64,000 bases of DNA from Kluyvera cryocrescens NBRC 102467 (lineage in GTDB: Bacteria > Pseudomonadota > Gammaproteobacteria > Enterobacterales > Enterobacteriaceae), in NCBI RefSeq assembly GCF_001571285.1, contig NZ_BCTM01000007.1, positions 168,170 to 232,169 on the forward strand, read 5' to 3'. The notes beneath the pieces were generated by a model. That model was given only the letters and a program-made list of their open reading frames with translations, ran no database searches and was not told where the DNA came from. Position 1 is the first letter of the stretch; each line of letters begins with the position of its first letter. A program made the translations under genes and the position numbers. Shown in pieces: positions 29,646-40,570 of the stretch.

Positions 29646-30692
29646 TCAGGCTTCCTCGCTCGACAGTAGAGCATTAAGCTCTTCCAGCACGCGGGCCGGT
29701 GTGATGTCGATAAGGCTTTGGTGATAGCCCTGAGCGGAATCGCCTTTACGTACTTTGTGATAGCCAGTGATAAGACGGATGACGCGCGCCTTATTCGACA
29801 GCGGTGGGGTAAAGTCCGGGCTGCTTGGGCCATACAGCGCCACCAGAGGGCGGTTGAGTGCAGCGGCGACGTGCATCAGACCGGAGTCGTTGGTGACAAC
29901 GGCTTTACAGGCAGCCAGCAGAATGACCGCTTGTTCGAGCTGGGTCTCCCCGGCAAGATTACGACACCAGGTTTTCTGTTCTTCGCTCAGGGCGGCGATG
30001 ATCTCATTGCCTGCATCGTTATCTTTTGCGGAGCCGAAAAGCACAATCTGATTACCCTCATCAATCAGCTGTTTCGCCAGCGTCGCATAGTGATAATGCG
30101 GCCAGCGTTTGGCTGGGCCAAATTCAGCGCCGGGGCAAAAGCCAATCATTGGGCGATCGTTCGACAGCGAGAACGCGTTGCAGGTGAGGGATTTTTCGCC
30201 TTCGTTGACCTGTAGCTGCGGCCAGAGCAGCGGCTGCGGGAGATCTTTGGCGCAACGCATCACGCCTTTATCATAGGCCAGCGCCACGTAGCGCTCGACC
30301 ATCAGCAGCCAGGCTTCTTTGTCCAGTACGCGCGCGTCGTTCAACAGACCGTAGCGCATTTCTCCGCGCCAGCCGGTACGCAGCGGAATACCAGCAAAAA
30401 ACGGTACCAGTGCCGATTTAAAGGAGTTAGGCAGGACGTAGGCTCGGTCATAGCGCCGCTCGCGCAGGCTATGTCCGAGTTTGCGCCGTTCGCCAATTTC
30501 CAGCGCGCCGTGCCCAAGGGGCATGGCGATCGCTTCGTTGACTTCCGGCATACGTGATAACAACGGACGGCACCACGCGGGTGCCATCACATCGATTATC
30601 GCCTGGGGAAAGCGCGCCTTGAGCGTGCGATAGAGACTTTGCGACATCATCATGTCGCCCACCCATGACGGGCCGACCACCAGTATTTTCAT
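29646..30692 (-). CDS. waaF: LPS heptosyltransferase II WaaF
   Basis: Adds the second heptose of the inner core. The 348-residue GT9 protein begins MKILVVGPSWVGDMMMSQSL and carries IGFCPGAEFGPAKRWPHYHY and AVVTNDSGLMHVAAALNRP. It lies 9 bp downstream of hldD. Confidence 0.96.
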   Translation of the reverse strand: MKILVVGPSWVGDMMMSQSLYRTLKARFPQAIIDVMAPAWCRPLLSRMPEVNEAIAMPLGHGALEIGERRKLGHSLRERRYDRAYVLPNSFKSALVPFFAGIPLRTGWRGEMRYGLLNDARVLDKEAWLLMVERYVALAYDKGVMRCAKDLPQPLLWPQLQVNEGEKSLTCNAFSLSNDRPMIGFCPGAEFGPAKRWPHYHYATLAKQLIDEGNQIVLFGSAKDNDAGNEIIAALSEEQKTWCRNLAGETQLEQAVILLAACKAVVTNDSGLMHVAAALNRPLVALYGPSSPDFTPPLSNKARVIRLITGYHKVRKGDSAQGYHQSLIDITPARVLEELNALLSSEEA

Positions 30693-30701
30693 GCTGACTT
30701 C

Positions 30702-31634
30702 TTACGCGTCGCGGTTCAACCAGGCCATATATTCCGTAACGCCTTCGGCGACGGTCTTAAATGGCTTATCGTAGCCCGCAGCACGCAGGTTGGTCAGATC
30801 GGCCTGAGTAAACGCCTGATAGCGGCCTTTCAGTTTATCCGGGAATGGAATGTACTCAATGCTGCCTTTTTTGTGGTACGCCAGCGTCGCGTCAGCCACA
30901 GCCTGGAAGGATTCCGCGCGGCCGGTACCGAGGTTGAAAATGCCGGAGACGCCGTTTTCCCAGAACCACAGGTTCACTGCCGCTACGTCACCCACGTAGA
31001 CGAAATCACGCTTGAAGCCATCACTGCCTTCGAACAGTTTCGGGCTTTCGCCATTGTTCAACTGGGTGTTGAGGTGGAAAGCCACGCTCGCCATGCTGCC
31101 TTTGTGGCCTTCGCGCGGGCCATAGACGTTGAAGTAACGGAAGCCAACAATGGGGGAGTCGACTTCTGGCATGATGCGGCGAACGTATTCGTCGAACAGG
31201 AATTTGGAGTAGCCGTAAACGTTGAGCGGTTTTTCAAATTCACGGGACTCGATAAAGTCGCTGGTGCGTCCGCCGTAGGTGGCTGCAGAAGAGGCGTACA
31301 GGAACGGAATTTCACGCTCCAGGCAGTAGTGCAGCAGCTCTTTGGAGTACTGATAGTTATTATCCATCACGTACTTACCGTCCCACTCGGTGGTGGAGGA
31401 GCAGGCGCCTTCGTGGAATACGGCTTCGATGTCACCGAGCTCTTCACCGGCCATAATCTGGATCAGAAAATCTTCTTTATCCATGTAATCGGTGATGTCG
31501 AGATCGACCAGGTTGACGAACTTGGTGCCGTCTTTCAGGTTATCCACCACCAGAATGTCAGTGATGCCTTTGTCATTGAGCGCTTTCACGATGTTGCTGC
31601 CGATGAAGCCAGCGCCGCCGGTAACGATGATCAT
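30702..31634 (-). CDS. hldD: ADP-L-glycero-D-manno-heptose 6-epimerase
   Basis: Final step in making the ADP-heptose used by WaaC, WaaF and WaaQ. The 310-residue short-chain dehydrogenase has the NADP-binding [11 protein letters not shown] at its N-terminus, SSAATYGG and the catalytic [11 protein letters not shown]. It is the first gene of the leftward hldD-waaF-waaC-waaL operon and is divergent from kbl. Confidence 0.97.
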   Translation of the reverse strand: MIIVTGGAGFIGSNIVKALNDKGITDILVVDNLKDGTKFVNLVDLDITDYMDKEDFLIQIMAGEELGDIEAVFHEGACSSTTEWDGKYVMDNNYQYSKELLHYCLEREIPFLYASSAATYGGRTSDFIESREFEKPLNVYGYSKFLFDEYVRRIMPEVDSPIVGFRYFNVYGPREGHKGSMASVAFHLNTQLNNGESPKLFEGSDGFKRDFVYVGDVAAVNLWFWENGVSGIFNLGTGRAESFQAVADATLAYHKKGSIEYIPFPDKLKGRYQAFTQADLTNLRAAGYDKPFKTVAEGVTEYMAWLNRDA

Positions 31635-31850
31635 AACTGTAACCTTTGAAATGTGAGTACCCTGGACTATCCAGGGCGCTAATACCTCTTATCATATCAT
31701 CACATTGCTAAGCCTTCAGCCTTTCACCATGCAGAGAGCCTAAGCCACGTGATTTATGCTGCAAATAATTCATTCAGACATGCATCATCTCGTATCAGCG
31801 TATAGCTTTGGGTAATATGTGCCAAATTTTACCGAATCTGGAGAGTTGCA

Positions 31851-33047
31851 ATGCGTGGTGATTTCTACAAACAGTTAACGAACGACCTGGAGACCGCGCG
31901 TGCCGAGGGTCTGTTCAAAGAAGAACGTATCATTACTTCCGCTCAACAGGCGGATATCACGGTCGGTGACGGTAGTCACGTCATCAACTTCTGCGCCAAC
32001 AACTACCTTGGCCTGGCCAACCATCCTGAGCTGATTAAAGCAGCGAAAGCGGGGATGGACAGCCACGGTTTTGGTATGGCCTCCGTCCGCTTCATCTGCG
32101 GTACGCAGGACAGCCACAAAGCGCTGGAGCAGAAGCTCGCGGCTTTCCTCGGCATGGAAGATGCCATTCTGTATTCCTCTTGTTTTGATGCTAACGGCGG
32201 TCTGTTCGAAACGCTGCTTGGCGCTGAAGATGCGATTATCTCCGATGCCCTGAACCATGCTTCGATCATCGATGGCGTGCGTCTGTGCAAAGCGAAGCGC
32301 TTCCGCTACGCCAACAACGATATGCAGGAGCTGGAAGCTCGTCTGAAAGAGGCCCGTGAAGCCGGTGCGCGTCATGTGCTGATTGCTACCGACGGCGTTT
32401 TCTCCATGGATGGCGTCATCGCCAACCTGAAAGGCGTCTGCGACCTGGCGGACAAATACGATGCGCTGGTGATGGTTGATGACTCCCATGCCGTCGGTTT
32501 TGTTGGCGAAAATGGCCGTGGTTCTCACGAATACTGCGAAGTAATGGGCCGCGTGGACATCATCACCGGTACCCTGGGCAAAGCGCTGGGGGGCGCGTCC
32601 GGCGGCTATACCGCGGCGCGTAAAGAGGTGGTTGAGTGGCTGCGTCAGCGCTCCCGCCCATACCTGTTCTCCAACTCCCTGGCGCCGGCCATCGTTGCTG
32701 CATCCATCAAAGTATTGGAGATGGTTGAAGAGGGCAGCGAGCTGCGCGACAAGCTGTGGGCCAACGCGCGTCTGTTCCGCGAAAAAATGAGCGCCGCGGG
32801 CTTTACCCTCGCAGGTGCTGACCACGCGATTATTCCGGTGATGCTGGGCGATGCGGTTATTGCACAGAACTTTGCCCGTGAATTGCAAAAAGAGGGGATC
32901 TATGTGACCGGTTTCTTCTTCCCTGTTGTACCAAAAGGTCAGGCGCGTATTCGTACCCAGATGTCGGCGGCGCATACGACGGAACAAATTGAACGTGCGG
33001 TGGCAGCCTTTACCCGCATCGGTAAACAACTGGGCGTCATTGCCTAA
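31851..33047 (+). CDS. kbl: 2-amino-3-ketobutyrate CoA ligase (glycine C-acetyltransferase)
   Basis: Splits 2-amino-3-ketobutyrate with CoA to glycine and acetyl-CoA. The 398-residue PLP enzyme of the alpha-oxoamine synthase family shows [16 protein letters not shown] and the PLP-lysine segment [17 protein letters not shown] lies upstream of the ATG. It forms an operon with tdh, 9 bp downstream. Both enzymes act in threonine breakdown, usually under Lrp and leucine control. Confidence 0.97.
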   Translation: MRGDFYKQLTNDLETARAEGLFKEERIITSAQQADITVGDGSHVINFCANNYLGLANHPELIKAAKAGMDSHGFGMASVRFICGTQDSHKALEQKLAAFLGMEDAILYSSCFDANGGLFETLLGAEDAIISDALNHASIIDGVRLCKAKRFRYANNDMQELEARLKEAREAGARHVLIATDGVFSMDGVIANLKGVCDLADKYDALVMVDDSHAVGFVGENGRGSHEYCEVMGRVDIITGTLGKALGGASGGYTAARKEVVEWLRQRSRPYLFSNSLAPAIVAASIKVLEMVEEGSELRDKLWANARLFREKMSAAGFTLAGADHAIIPVMLGDAVIAQNFARELQKEGIYVTGFFFPVVPKGQARIRTQMSAAHTTEQIERAVAAFTRIGKQLGVIA

Positions 33048-33056
33048 GGGTGTGAG

Positions 33057-34082
33057 ATGAAAGCGTTATCTAAACTGAAAGCCGAAGAAGGTATCTGGAT
33101 GACCGACGTTCCGGAACCGGAGCTCGGTCATAACGACCTGCTGATTAAGATCCGCAAAACCGCGATTTGTGGCACCGACGTGCATATTTACAACTGGGAT
33201 GAATGGTCGCAGAAAACCATTCCGGTTCCGATGGTGGTGGGACATGAGTATGTTGGTGAAGTTGTCGGCATTGGCCAGGAAGTGCGCGGCTTTAAGCTGG
33301 GCGATCGCGTTTCCGGCGAAGGCCATATCACCTGCGGCCACTGTCGTAACTGTCGCGGCGGTCGTACGCACCTGTGCCGTAACACCATTGGCGTTGGCGT
33401 AAACCGTCAGGGCTGCTTTGCTGAGTATCTGGTGATCCCGGCCTTTAACGCCTTTAAAATCCCGGACAACATTTCCGACGATCTGGCTTCAATCTTTGAC
33501 CCATTCGGTAACGCCGTGCATACCGCGCTTTCTTTCGATCTCGTGGGCGAAGATGTACTGGTGTCAGGGGCTGGCCCAATTGGCGTGATGGCAGCAGCGG
33601 TTGCCAAACACGTAGGGGCGCGTAACGTGGTGATTACTGACGTGAACGAGTACCGTTTGGAACTGGCGCGTAAAATGGGCGTCACCCGCGCGGTCAACGT
33701 GTCGAAAGAAAACCTCAACGACGTGATGGCTGAACTGGGCATGACCGAAGGCTTTGACGTGGGTCTGGAAATGTCCGGGGCGCCGCCCGCGTTCCGCACA
33801 ATGCTCGACACCATGAACCACGGCGGCCGCATTGCGATGCTGGGTATTCCTCCGTCGGATATGTCCATCGACTGGACGAAAGTTATCTTTAAGGGGCTGT
33901 TTATTAAAGGTATCTATGGCCGGGAAATGTTTGAAACCTGGTACAAGATGGCGGCACTGATTCAGTCTGGTCTGGATCTTTCCCCTATCATCACCCACCG
34001 CTTCGGCATTGATGATTTCCAGAAGGGCTTTGATGCCATGCGTTCCGGCCAGTCCGGCAAAGTGGTACTGAGCTGGGATTAA
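33057..34082 (+). CDS. tdh: L-threonine 3-dehydrogenase
   Basis: Oxidises threonine with NAD+ to 2-amino-3-ketobutyrate, the Kbl substrate. The 341-residue zinc-dependent medium-chain dehydrogenase has the catalytic-zinc residues in [13 protein letters not shown] and GHEYVGEVV, the structural-zinc cysteines in [15 protein letters not shown] and the nucleotide-binding [12 protein letters not shown]. Confidence 0.97.
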   Translation: MKALSKLKAEEGIWMTDVPEPELGHNDLLIKIRKTAICGTDVHIYNWDEWSQKTIPVPMVVGHEYVGEVVGIGQEVRGFKLGDRVSGEGHITCGHCRNCRGGRTHLCRNTIGVGVNRQGCFAEYLVIPAFNAFKIPDNISDDLASIFDPFGNAVHTALSFDLVGEDVLVSGAGPIGVMAAAVAKHVGARNVVITDVNEYRLELARKMGVTRAVNVSKENLNDVMAELGMTEGFDVGLEMSGAPPAFRTMLDTMNHGGRIAMLGIPPSDMSIDWTKVIFKGLFIKGIYGREMFETWYKMAALIQSGLDLSPIITHRFGIDDFQKGFDAMRSGQSGKVVLSWD

Positions 34083-34113
34083 CCGCCCGCACCGATGGGT
34101 AAGCGTCAGTTGT

Positions 34114-34154
34114 CCCCGGATGTTTAATAGCGTTAAATATCCGGGGATTTTTTT
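34114..34154 (+). terminator. Terminator of kbl-tdh
   Basis: CCCCGGAT / ATCCGGGG stem with an intervening loop, followed by TTTTTTT. Confidence 0.85.
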
Positions 34155-34250
34155 GCCCTCTCGCGTAAAAGACAGCACGAAGTTTCGCTGACCTTTACCC
34201 TCCAATATGTTAAATATTGCCGTTAATCATACTGTTTGGCAGGATTTTAT

Positions 34251-35288
34251 ATGACCTATACCCCCGGTCTCCTGAGCGTCATTATGCCGCTTTACAATAC
34301 GGGCGAGCCGTTTATTGCCTGTATGGATTCGCTGATTGCGCAAACCTGGAAGAATATCGAAATTATCATCGTCAACGATGGTTCGACGGATAATTCGGCG
34401 GAGCTTGCCCAGGCCTATGTGGATCGTTATCCGCATGTCCATCTGCTGCACCAGCGCAATGCGGGCGTTTCCGCGGCGCGAAACACCGGGATAAAGATCG
34501 CCAGGGGGGAGTACATTGCCTACGTGGATGGTGACGACATTGCCTATCCGCAAATGTACGAAACGCTAATGAATATGGCGCTGACGGACAATCTGGACGT
34601 CGCGCAGTGCAACGCCGACTGGTGTATTGCGGAAACGGGCAAAACCTGGGCTTCTATTCCGCCTGAGCGTATCCGCTCGACCGAGGTGATGACCGGCCCA
34701 GAGTGGCTGCGCAAAGGGCTGGCAAGCCGCCGCTGGCGTCACGTGGTGTGGATGGGTGTTTACCGTCATCAAACTATCGTTGATGCGGGATTGAGTTTTA
34801 TACCAGGCCTGCACCACCAGGATATCATCTGGTCGACCGAGTTTATGTTTAACGCCAAACGCGCGCGTTACACGGAAGTGCCGTTGTACAAATACTTCCT
34901 GCACGGCGCATCGGTTAGCCGCCTGCCGCGTACCGGGCTAAAAAACCTCGCCTATCAGCGTCACTACATCAAAATTACCCGTCTACTGGACAAGATGAAT
35001 CGCGACTACGCTGGGCGTATTCCTATTTATCCTGAGTTTAAACAGCAGGTGATTTACGAAGCCATGCGCGTGTGCCACTGCATCCGCAAAGAGCCGGATC
35101 GGCAGATCCGCGAGCGTATGGTTGCTGAGGCTGAAGTTTCCGGCATGTTTAAGCGGATGGTCAGTAATATTTGCAGCGTGAAGCTGGCGTATCAGGTGAT
35201 GCTGTGGGCCATTCGCTTCAACAAGATGCGTGATAAATCACTCACCCCGCGTCGTTTGGCCCATCTCACCTTGGGACTGAAAGACTAG
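34251..35288 (+). CDS. waaH: LPS core GT2 glycosyltransferase WaaH
   Basis: A 345-residue GT2 enzyme matching E. coli WaaH (YibD) in length and position. WaaH adds glucuronic acid to HepIII under phosphate limitation. The N-terminal nucleotide-sugar domain has LLSVIMPLYNTGEPF, IIIVNDGSTDNS and the DxD-type YVDGDDIAYP. A distinctive basic C-terminus follows. The start MTYTPG has AGGA 7 bp upstream. No clear Pho box was found upstream by eye. Confidence 0.9.
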   Translation: MTYTPGLLSVIMPLYNTGEPFIACMDSLIAQTWKNIEIIIVNDGSTDNSAELAQAYVDRYPHVHLLHQRNAGVSAARNTGIKIARGEYIAYVDGDDIAYPQMYETLMNMALTDNLDVAQCNADWCIAETGKTWASIPPERIRSTEVMTGPEWLRKGLASRRWRHVVWMGVYRHQTIVDAGLSFIPGLHHQDIIWSTEFMFNAKRARYTEVPLYKYFLHGASVSRLPRTGLKNLAYQRHYIKITRLLDKMNRDYAGRIPIYPEFKQQVIYEAMRVCHCIRKEPDRQIRERMVAEAEVSGMFKRMVSNICSVKLAYQVMLWAIRFNKMRDKSLTPRRLAHLTLGLKD

Positions 35289-36214
35289 CTCTGCCACCCC
35301 TGCCACTGCAGCTGCATATATTGCACCAGCGTGCTGTGGGTGATGCTCTCGCTTAACACGTTGAAGAAGCGGCTGGCGTAGACCGGTTCCAGCGGTTTCT
35401 TCGGCTTGCAAAGCTTAACACCGCGGAACGGATTACGCGGTGCGGTTGGCTGGACTTGTGTCGGGAGACCGCTGTTAGGCCTTGAAGTATCAACCTGCGG
35501 TTCGTTGAGCAGACTGCTCGGACGCACCAGCGTAATATCTGACGGCAGGTTATAGACCATCTGCTGTAGCACCCGCACGGTTGTTGGATGCGGGTGACCA
35601 ATTGCAATCGCCGAGCCGTTGCGCCGCGCCAGATCGATAGCCCGATTGAACTGGACGCGGATATCCGCCTCGTTCTGCGTGTCATCGAGGAATACCCGAC
35701 GCTTAATGACCTTCACGCCGGTACCATTTGCTGCGCGCATGGCCTGGCTATTGCCAATCGTCATGCTGTCGAGGAAATAGAGATTGTAACGGCCCAGCGC
35801 CTGCATCACTTTCTGCATGCCGAACAGACTGGAGGTCATGGCGCTGCCCATATGGTTATTGAGGCCCACGGCATACGGCACTTTATCCACAGCTTCACGG
35901 ATGATGCGCTCGATTTCATCGCTGCTCATATCCGGACGCAGAGTATCTTTCTCCAGCGGCTGTTTGCTAAGTGGTGCCATCGGCAGGTGAATCAGCACTT
36001 CATGCCCGCTGTTGTGGGCTTTTGTGGCCATTTCACGCGCGTGCGGTGCATTGGGTAAAACGGCGACAGAGATGGATGACGGCATCGCCAGCACCTGATT
36101 TTCCTGGTGTGGACGATAACCAAAATCATCGATAACGATAGCGAGTTTGCCGGCATAGCCTGGTGCAGCTAATGCCAGCGTACTAAGAAGAACGAACTGG
36201 CGAAATTGAAGCAA
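35285..36214 (-). CDS. yibQ: YibQ divergent polysaccharide deacetylase family protein
   Basis: A 309-residue exported protein with a signal peptide (LLSTLALAAPGYAG). The fold is that of divergent polysaccharide deacetylases: KLAIVIDDFGYR (Asp-Asp), EVLIHLPMAP and AIAIGHPHPTTVRVL. The function is unknown. It lies 3 bp after envC and appears to start at TTG. It is convergent with waaH, overlapping by 4 bp. Confidence 0.88.
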   Translation of the reverse strand: MLQFRQFVLLSTLALAAPGYAGKLAIVIDDFGYRPHQENQVLAMPSSISVAVLPNAPHAREMATKAHNSGHEVLIHLPMAPLSKQPLEKDTLRPDMSSDEIERIIREAVDKVPYAVGLNNHMGSAMTSSLFGMQKVMQALGRYNLYFLDSMTIGNSQAMRAANGTGVKVIKRRVFLDDTQNEADIRVQFNRAIDLARRNGSAIAIGHPHPTTVRVLQQMVYNLPSDITLVRPSSLLNEPQVDTSRPNSGLPTQVQPTAPRNPFRGVKLCKPKKPLEPVYASRFFNVLSESITHSTLVQYMQLQWQGWQS

Positions 36215-36217
36215 AAC

Positions 36218-37489
36218 TTATCTTCCCAACCACGGCAGTGGATTGACCGCCTGACCCTGGCGGCGAATTTCGAAATAGAGTGAAGGCCGGCCCTGGCCGC
36301 CACTGTTGCCCACCAGAGCAATCGGCTGCCCGGCACGCACCTGCGTACCCACGCTTACCAGCGCGCTCTGGTTGTAACCATACAGGCTCATATCGCCTTT
36401 ACCGTGCTCAACAACGACGACCAGGCCGTAGCCCTGTAGCCAGTCGGCAAGGATGACGCGACCGTCAGCGATGGCTTTCACCTCGGTGCCTTCCGAAGCG
36501 CTAATGACCATCCCCTTCCAACGTAGCTCACCTTGTAGCTGTTCGCCATAACGATGCAGCGTGGTGCCGCGCACGGGCCAGAAGGCCTGTCCACGCGGTG
36601 CGCCAAGACCACCGGTACGCGACATCAACGAACGTTCGCTTTCCGACGGTTTATAGGTGGTGCCTTTACGGGTAGCTTCTTTCTGGCGGTCGCGCACCGC
36701 TTCCGCCTCTTTGGCTTCGCGTTCGGCGCGGGCTTTCGCCGCCGCTTCCGCACGCGCAATGCTGTTACGCAAACGGGATTCGTTGGCACGCAGTTCGCCT
36801 AGCTGCTGCTGGCCCTGCTGAATAGAGGATTCAAGTCCGGAAATGGTCTTTTGACGTTCGTTACGCGCCTGCTCCAGTTTGGTTTGCTGGGCGCGCTGCT
36901 CGTACAACAGCGTTTGCTGCTGGCTTTGCTTTTCTTCGAGCTCGGTTTTTTGTGCGGCAACCTGTTCACGCGTCTCTTTCAGTTCGGCGATAGTTTCCTG
37001 GCGTGCCTGGTTCAGGTAACCGAAATAGGCCTGCAGGCGCTGTCCACGCTGGCTTTCTTCACCGCTGAGGATTAACTGGATTCCGGTATGCTCACCCTGA
37101 CGGAACGCAGCGTCGAGCTGTGCGGCCAGATTACGCTCCTGCATTTGCCGCTGTTTTTCCAGCTTAGCGATAGAGGCGTTCATTTCCGCAATTTGGGCAT
37201 TGAGCTGAGCTAACGAATTTTGCGTCTCGCGTAGCTGGCGAGCGGCAGCGGCGATAGCCTGTTCCTGCGCTTTAAGCTGGGCGAGGAGAGTAGAGCGTTG
37301 CTGCTGTTGCTGGCGTACCGCGCGCTCTTTGGCGGCGATATCAGCCTGAATCGATTGCAGCTGCGAGCGGTCGTCCGCATGGGCGGGCGCGGCGCACAGC
37401 AATACGCCAGCGCTGAGTGCGCTGGCGTAGAACGAGGACCGAAGCGTTGCTCCGGCCCATTTAATAGAATAAATCGCCTTTCCCCTCAT
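36218..37489 (-). CDS. envC: Murein hydrolase activator EnvC
   Basis: Periplasmic divisome factor that activates amidases AmiA and AmiB for daughter-cell separation. The 423-residue protein has a signal peptide (ASALSAGVLLCAAPAHA), a long coiled coil (residues ~45-265) and a C-terminal degenerate LytM domain (GMVISASEGTEVKAIADGRV ... SLYFEIRRQGQAVNPLPWLG). As in E. coli, the LytM domain should be catalytically inactive. The first ~20 residues differ from E. coli. It lies between gpmI and yibQ in one transcription unit. Confidence 0.94.
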   Translation of the reverse strand: MRGKAIYSIKWAGATLRSSFYASALSAGVLLCAAPAHADDRSQLQSIQADIAAKERAVRQQQQQRSTLLAQLKAQEQAIAAAARQLRETQNSLAQLNAQIAEMNASIAKLEKQRQMQERNLAAQLDAAFRQGEHTGIQLILSGEESQRGQRLQAYFGYLNQARQETIAELKETREQVAAQKTELEEKQSQQQTLLYEQRAQQTKLEQARNERQKTISGLESSIQQGQQQLGELRANESRLRNSIARAEAAAKARAEREAKEAEAVRDRQKEATRKGTTYKPSESERSLMSRTGGLGAPRGQAFWPVRGTTLHRYGEQLQGELRWKGMVISASEGTEVKAIADGRVILADWLQGYGLVVVVEHGKGDMSLYGYNQSALVSVGTQVRAGQPIALVGNSGGQGRPSLYFEIRRQGQAVNPLPWLGR

Positions 37490-37498
37490 GGGGAGGGA

Positions 37499-39046
37499 TT
37501 ATTCCACGATGAACAGCGGCTTACCAGTCATCTGTTGCGGGATTTCCATCCCCATCAGCGACAGCATGGTTGGTGCGAGATCGGAAAGCTTACCGCCTTC
37601 CACCGCTTTCACGGTTTTATCGCCCACGTAGATCAGCGGAACCGGCAGGCTGGTGTGCGCCGTGTGTGCCTGGCCGGTGGCCGGATCGCGCATCTGCTCA
37701 GCGTTGCCGTGGTCAGCGGTAACCAGCAGTTGGCCGCCCACTTTTTCAACCGCCTGAGTCACTTCACTCAGGCAGTGATCCAGCGCTTCAACCGCTTTGA
37801 CTGCGGCTTCCATGACGCCGGTGTGGCCAACCATATCGCCGTTCGGGTAGTTACAGATAATGGTGTCGTACTTACCGCTTTCGATAGCAGCAACCAGTTT
37901 CTCGGTCAGCTCAGCGGAGCTCATTTCCGGCTGCAGGTCATAGGTGGCCACTTTCGGGGAGTTGATCAGAATACGATCTTCGCCCTTGAACGGGTCTTCT
38001 ACGCCGCCGTTGAAGAAGAAGGTCACGTGTGCGTATTTCTCAGTTTCAGAGATGCGCAGCTGGGTTTTATCGTGCTTCGCCATCCACTCACCGAAGGTGT
38101 TTTCCAGTGAGGCTGGTGGGTAAGCGCACGGCGCTTTGATATCTGCTGCGTATTCGGTCAGCATGATGAAATCGCCCAGCTTCACTTCTTTGCGACGGGC
38201 AAAGCCGTCGAAGTCCGCGTTCACGAAAGCACGGGTGATTTCACGCGCGCGGTCGGCACGGAAGTTCATGAAGATCAGCGCATCGCCGTCTTCCATAGCC
38301 GCATCGGCCTGGCCGGCTGCGCGGATCACGGTCGCTTTGACGAATTCGTCGTTTTCGTCGCGTGCGTAAGCGGCTTCCAGCGCGGCAACGGCGGTATCTG
38401 CCTGGAACTCACCTTTCGCTTCAACCAGCAGGTTGTAAGCTTGCTCAACGCGATCCCAACGGTTGTCACGGTCCATGGCGTAGTAACGGCCAATGATGGA
38501 CGCGACGCGACCCTTGCCCAGCGCGGCAAACTTCTCTTCGAATGTCTGCAGAGAACCTTTGGCGCTGCGCGGTGGGGTGTCACGGCCATCAAGGAAGGCG
38601 TGCAGGTAGATTTTTTCTGCGCCGCGTTCGGCTGCCAGTTCAACCATCGCCATGATGTGATCTTCGTGGCTGTGAACGCCACCGGCAGACAGCAGGCCCA
38701 TAATGTGCACCGCTTTACCCGCCGCCACGGCTTTGTCTACCGCGCCGGACAGCACCGGGTTCGCGAAGAAGGTACGCTCTTTGATTTCAACATCGAGACG
38801 GGTCAGGTCCTGGTAGACGATACGACCGGCGCCCAGGTTAACGTGGCCCACTTCGGAGTTACCCATCTGACCATCAGGCAGGCCAACTTCGAGGCCAGAC
38901 GCGTGAATCAGGGTATGCGGACGTTTTGCCCACAGCGCATCCATGACGGGAGTTTTTGCAGTGAAAATAGCGTTATCCTGCTGCTCTTCGCGGTAGCCGT
39001 AGCCATCCAGGATCACCAGTACCATAGGTTTTTTAGAAACCGACAT
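37499..39046 (-). CDS. gpmI: 2,3-bisphosphoglycerate-independent phosphoglycerate mutase
   Basis: Manganese-dependent interconversion of 3- and 2-phosphoglycerate in glycolysis. The 515-residue protein has [11 protein letters not shown], the catalytic serine in [17 protein letters not shown] and the metal site [10 protein letters not shown]. It is followed by envC at 9 bp and yibQ, the usual operon. Confidence 0.97.
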   Translation of the reverse strand: MSVSKKPMVLVILDGYGYREEQQDNAIFTAKTPVMDALWAKRPHTLIHASGLEVGLPDGQMGNSEVGHVNLGAGRIVYQDLTRLDVEIKERTFFANPVLSGAVDKAVAAGKAVHIMGLLSAGGVHSHEDHIMAMVELAAERGAEKIYLHAFLDGRDTPPRSAKGSLQTFEEKFAALGKGRVASIIGRYYAMDRDNRWDRVEQAYNLLVEAKGEFQADTAVAALEAAYARDENDEFVKATVIRAAGQADAAMEDGDALIFMNFRADRAREITRAFVNADFDGFARRKEVKLGDFIMLTEYAADIKAPCAYPPASLENTFGEWMAKHDKTQLRISETEKYAHVTFFFNGGVEDPFKGEDRILINSPKVATYDLQPEMSSAELTEKLVAAIESGKYDTIICNYPNGDMVGHTGVMEAAVKAVEALDHCLSEVTQAVEKVGGQLLVTADHGNAEQMRDPATGQAHTAHTSLPVPLIYVGDKTVKAVEGGKLSDLAPTMLSLMGMEIPQQMTGKPLFIVE

Positions 39047-39295
39047 TGCGACAACCTCATGCTCTAAAGACAGAAAATTTGCGTAATTTTACTACAGCTG
39101 AATCGATAAAATAACAATGAGAGATCAAAGAAAGCGGGGGCATGATGGGCGAAAAGCACACATTCCCCGGTTTTTTTTCGGTAGCACTCCGCAGAAAACG
39201 CATTACATCACGCGCGCTGGCTGTATTTGCGCCACGCCGCAGGTATACTCCTTCCCTGGTTTTTAAACATTACACGTCGGGAGCTGTTACCCCCC

Positions 39296-39727
39296 ATGCA
39301 AGAGATTATGCAATTTGTTGGTCGTCACCCTGTCCTGAGTATCGCGTGGATCGCGCTGCTGGCGGCCGTGCTGTTCACCACCTTTAAAGGGCTGATGTCC
39401 AAAGTTAAAGTCATCAATCGCGGTGAAGCGACGCGTTTGATTAACAAAGAAGACGCGGTGGTTGTTGACCTGCGCCAGCGTGATGATTTCCGTAAAGGGC
39501 ATATCGCCGGTTCCCTGAACCTACTGCCAACTGAAATCAAAGCCAACAACGTCGGCGAGCTGGATAAGCACAAAGATAAGCCGGTGATTGTGACCGACGG
39601 TTCTGGTTTGCAGGCAACCGAGTCCGCCACCTTGCTGTTAAAAGCAGGCTTTGAGAAAGTCTTCGTTCTGAAAGAAGGCATCGCAGGCTGGAGCGGTGAA
39701 AACCTGCCTCTGGTTCGCGGTAAGTAA
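39296..39727 (+). CDS. yibN: Membrane-anchored rhodanese-like protein YibN
   Basis: A 143-residue protein with one N-terminal transmembrane helix (residues ~12-30) and a cytoplasmic rhodanese fold ([20 protein letters not shown]). The usual active-site cysteine loop reads [12 protein letters not shown] and has no cysteine, so sulfurtransferase activity is unlikely. ATG at 39296 follows a GGGAG. It begins the yibN-grxC-secB-gpsA-cysE gene string. Confidence 0.92.
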   Translation: MQEIMQFVGRHPVLSIAWIALLAAVLFTTFKGLMSKVKVINRGEATRLINKEDAVVVDLRQRDDFRKGHIAGSLNLLPTEIKANNVGELDKHKDKPVIVTDGSGLQATESATLLLKAGFEKVFVLKEGIAGWSGENLPLVRGK

Positions 39728-39765
39728 ACCCTGCTCACTAATTGGGTAAAGTCAGGAGAGCTGTA

Positions 39766-40017
39766 ATGGCGAAGATTGAAATCTATACCAAAGCGACGTG
39801 CCCTTATTGCCACCGTGCGAAAGCGCTGCTGTCTGAGAAAGGCGTTTCTTTTGACGAACTGCCAATCGATGGTAACGCGGAAAAGCGCGAAGAGATGATT
39901 CAGCGCAGTGGCCGTACCACGGTTCCGCAGATTTTTATTGATGCACAGCACATTGGCGGCTGTGACGACTTGTATGCGCTTGATGCACGTGGTGGACTCG
40001 ATCCCCTGCTGCGCTAA
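39766..40017 (+). CDS. grxC: Glutaredoxin 3
   Basis: An 83-residue glutathione-dependent disulfide reductase with the CPYC active site at residues 12-15, the TVP cis-proline loop and GGCDD. AGGAG lies 8 bp before the ATG. Confidence 0.97.
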   Translation: MAKIEIYTKATCPYCHRAKALLSEKGVSFDELPIDGNAEKREEMIQRSGRTTVPQIFIDAQHIGGCDDLYALDARGGLDPLLR

Positions 40018-40102
40018 TGCTTTACTAAGCGCTCGCGCCTGCCCTTTGCGGGCGTGAGGCATACCGCCTATTTTTAAGGACAACACGAAAGGGTTTTTAC
40101 AC

Positions 40103-40570
40103 ATGTCAGAACAAAACAACGCAGAAATGGCTTTCCAGATCCAACGCATCTACACCAAAGACGTTTCTTTCGAAGCGCCAAATGCGCCACAGGTTTTCCA
40201 GAAAGATTGGCAACCAGAGGTTAAACTTGATCTTGATACCGCATCCAACCAACTGGCTGAAGGCGTGTATGAAGTGGTGTTGCGTGTCACCGTAACGGCG
40301 ACTCTGGGCGAAGAAACTGCGTTCCTGTGCGAAACTCAGCAGGCGGGTATCTTCTCCATTGAAGGTATCGAAGGGACTCAGATGGCCCATTGCCTGGGTG
40401 CATACTGCCCGAACATCCTGTTCCCGTATGCGCGTGAATGCATCACCAGCCTGGTTTCCCGTGGGACTTTCCCACAGCTGAACCTTGCGCCGGTTAACTT
40501 TGATGCGCTGTTCATGAACTATCTGCAGCAGCAGGCTGGCGAAGGTGCAGAACAACATCAGGATGCCTGA
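40103..40570 (+). CDS. secB: Protein-export chaperone SecB
   Basis: A 155-residue acidic tetrameric chaperone that holds preproteins for SecA. The sequence [20 protein letters not shown] and [16 protein letters not shown] is characteristic. The stop overlaps the gpsA start by one base (TGATG). Confidence 0.97.
   Translation: MSEQNNAEMAFQIQRIYTKDVSFEAPNAPQVFQKDWQPEVKLDLDTASNQLAEGVYEVVLRVTVTATLGEETAFLCETQQAGIFSIEGIEGTQMAHCLGAYCPNILFPYARECITSLVSRGTFPQLNLAPVNFDALFMNYLQQQAGEGAEQHQDA

Noticed and set aside
30873..31649. 258-codon plus-strand reading frame opposite hldD
   Set aside because: It is entirely antisense to the conserved hldD gene, with low-complexity antisense composition.
31875..33029. 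384-codon minus-strand reading frame opposite kbl
   Set aside because: It is a mirror of the high-GC, codon-biased kbl gene; its composition is histidine/valine/arginine-rich in the way of antisense frames.
34082..34250. Pho box upstream of waaH
   Set aside because: WaaH is PhoB-controlled in E. coli, but no pair of CTGTCA-type repeats with correct spacing could be seen here.
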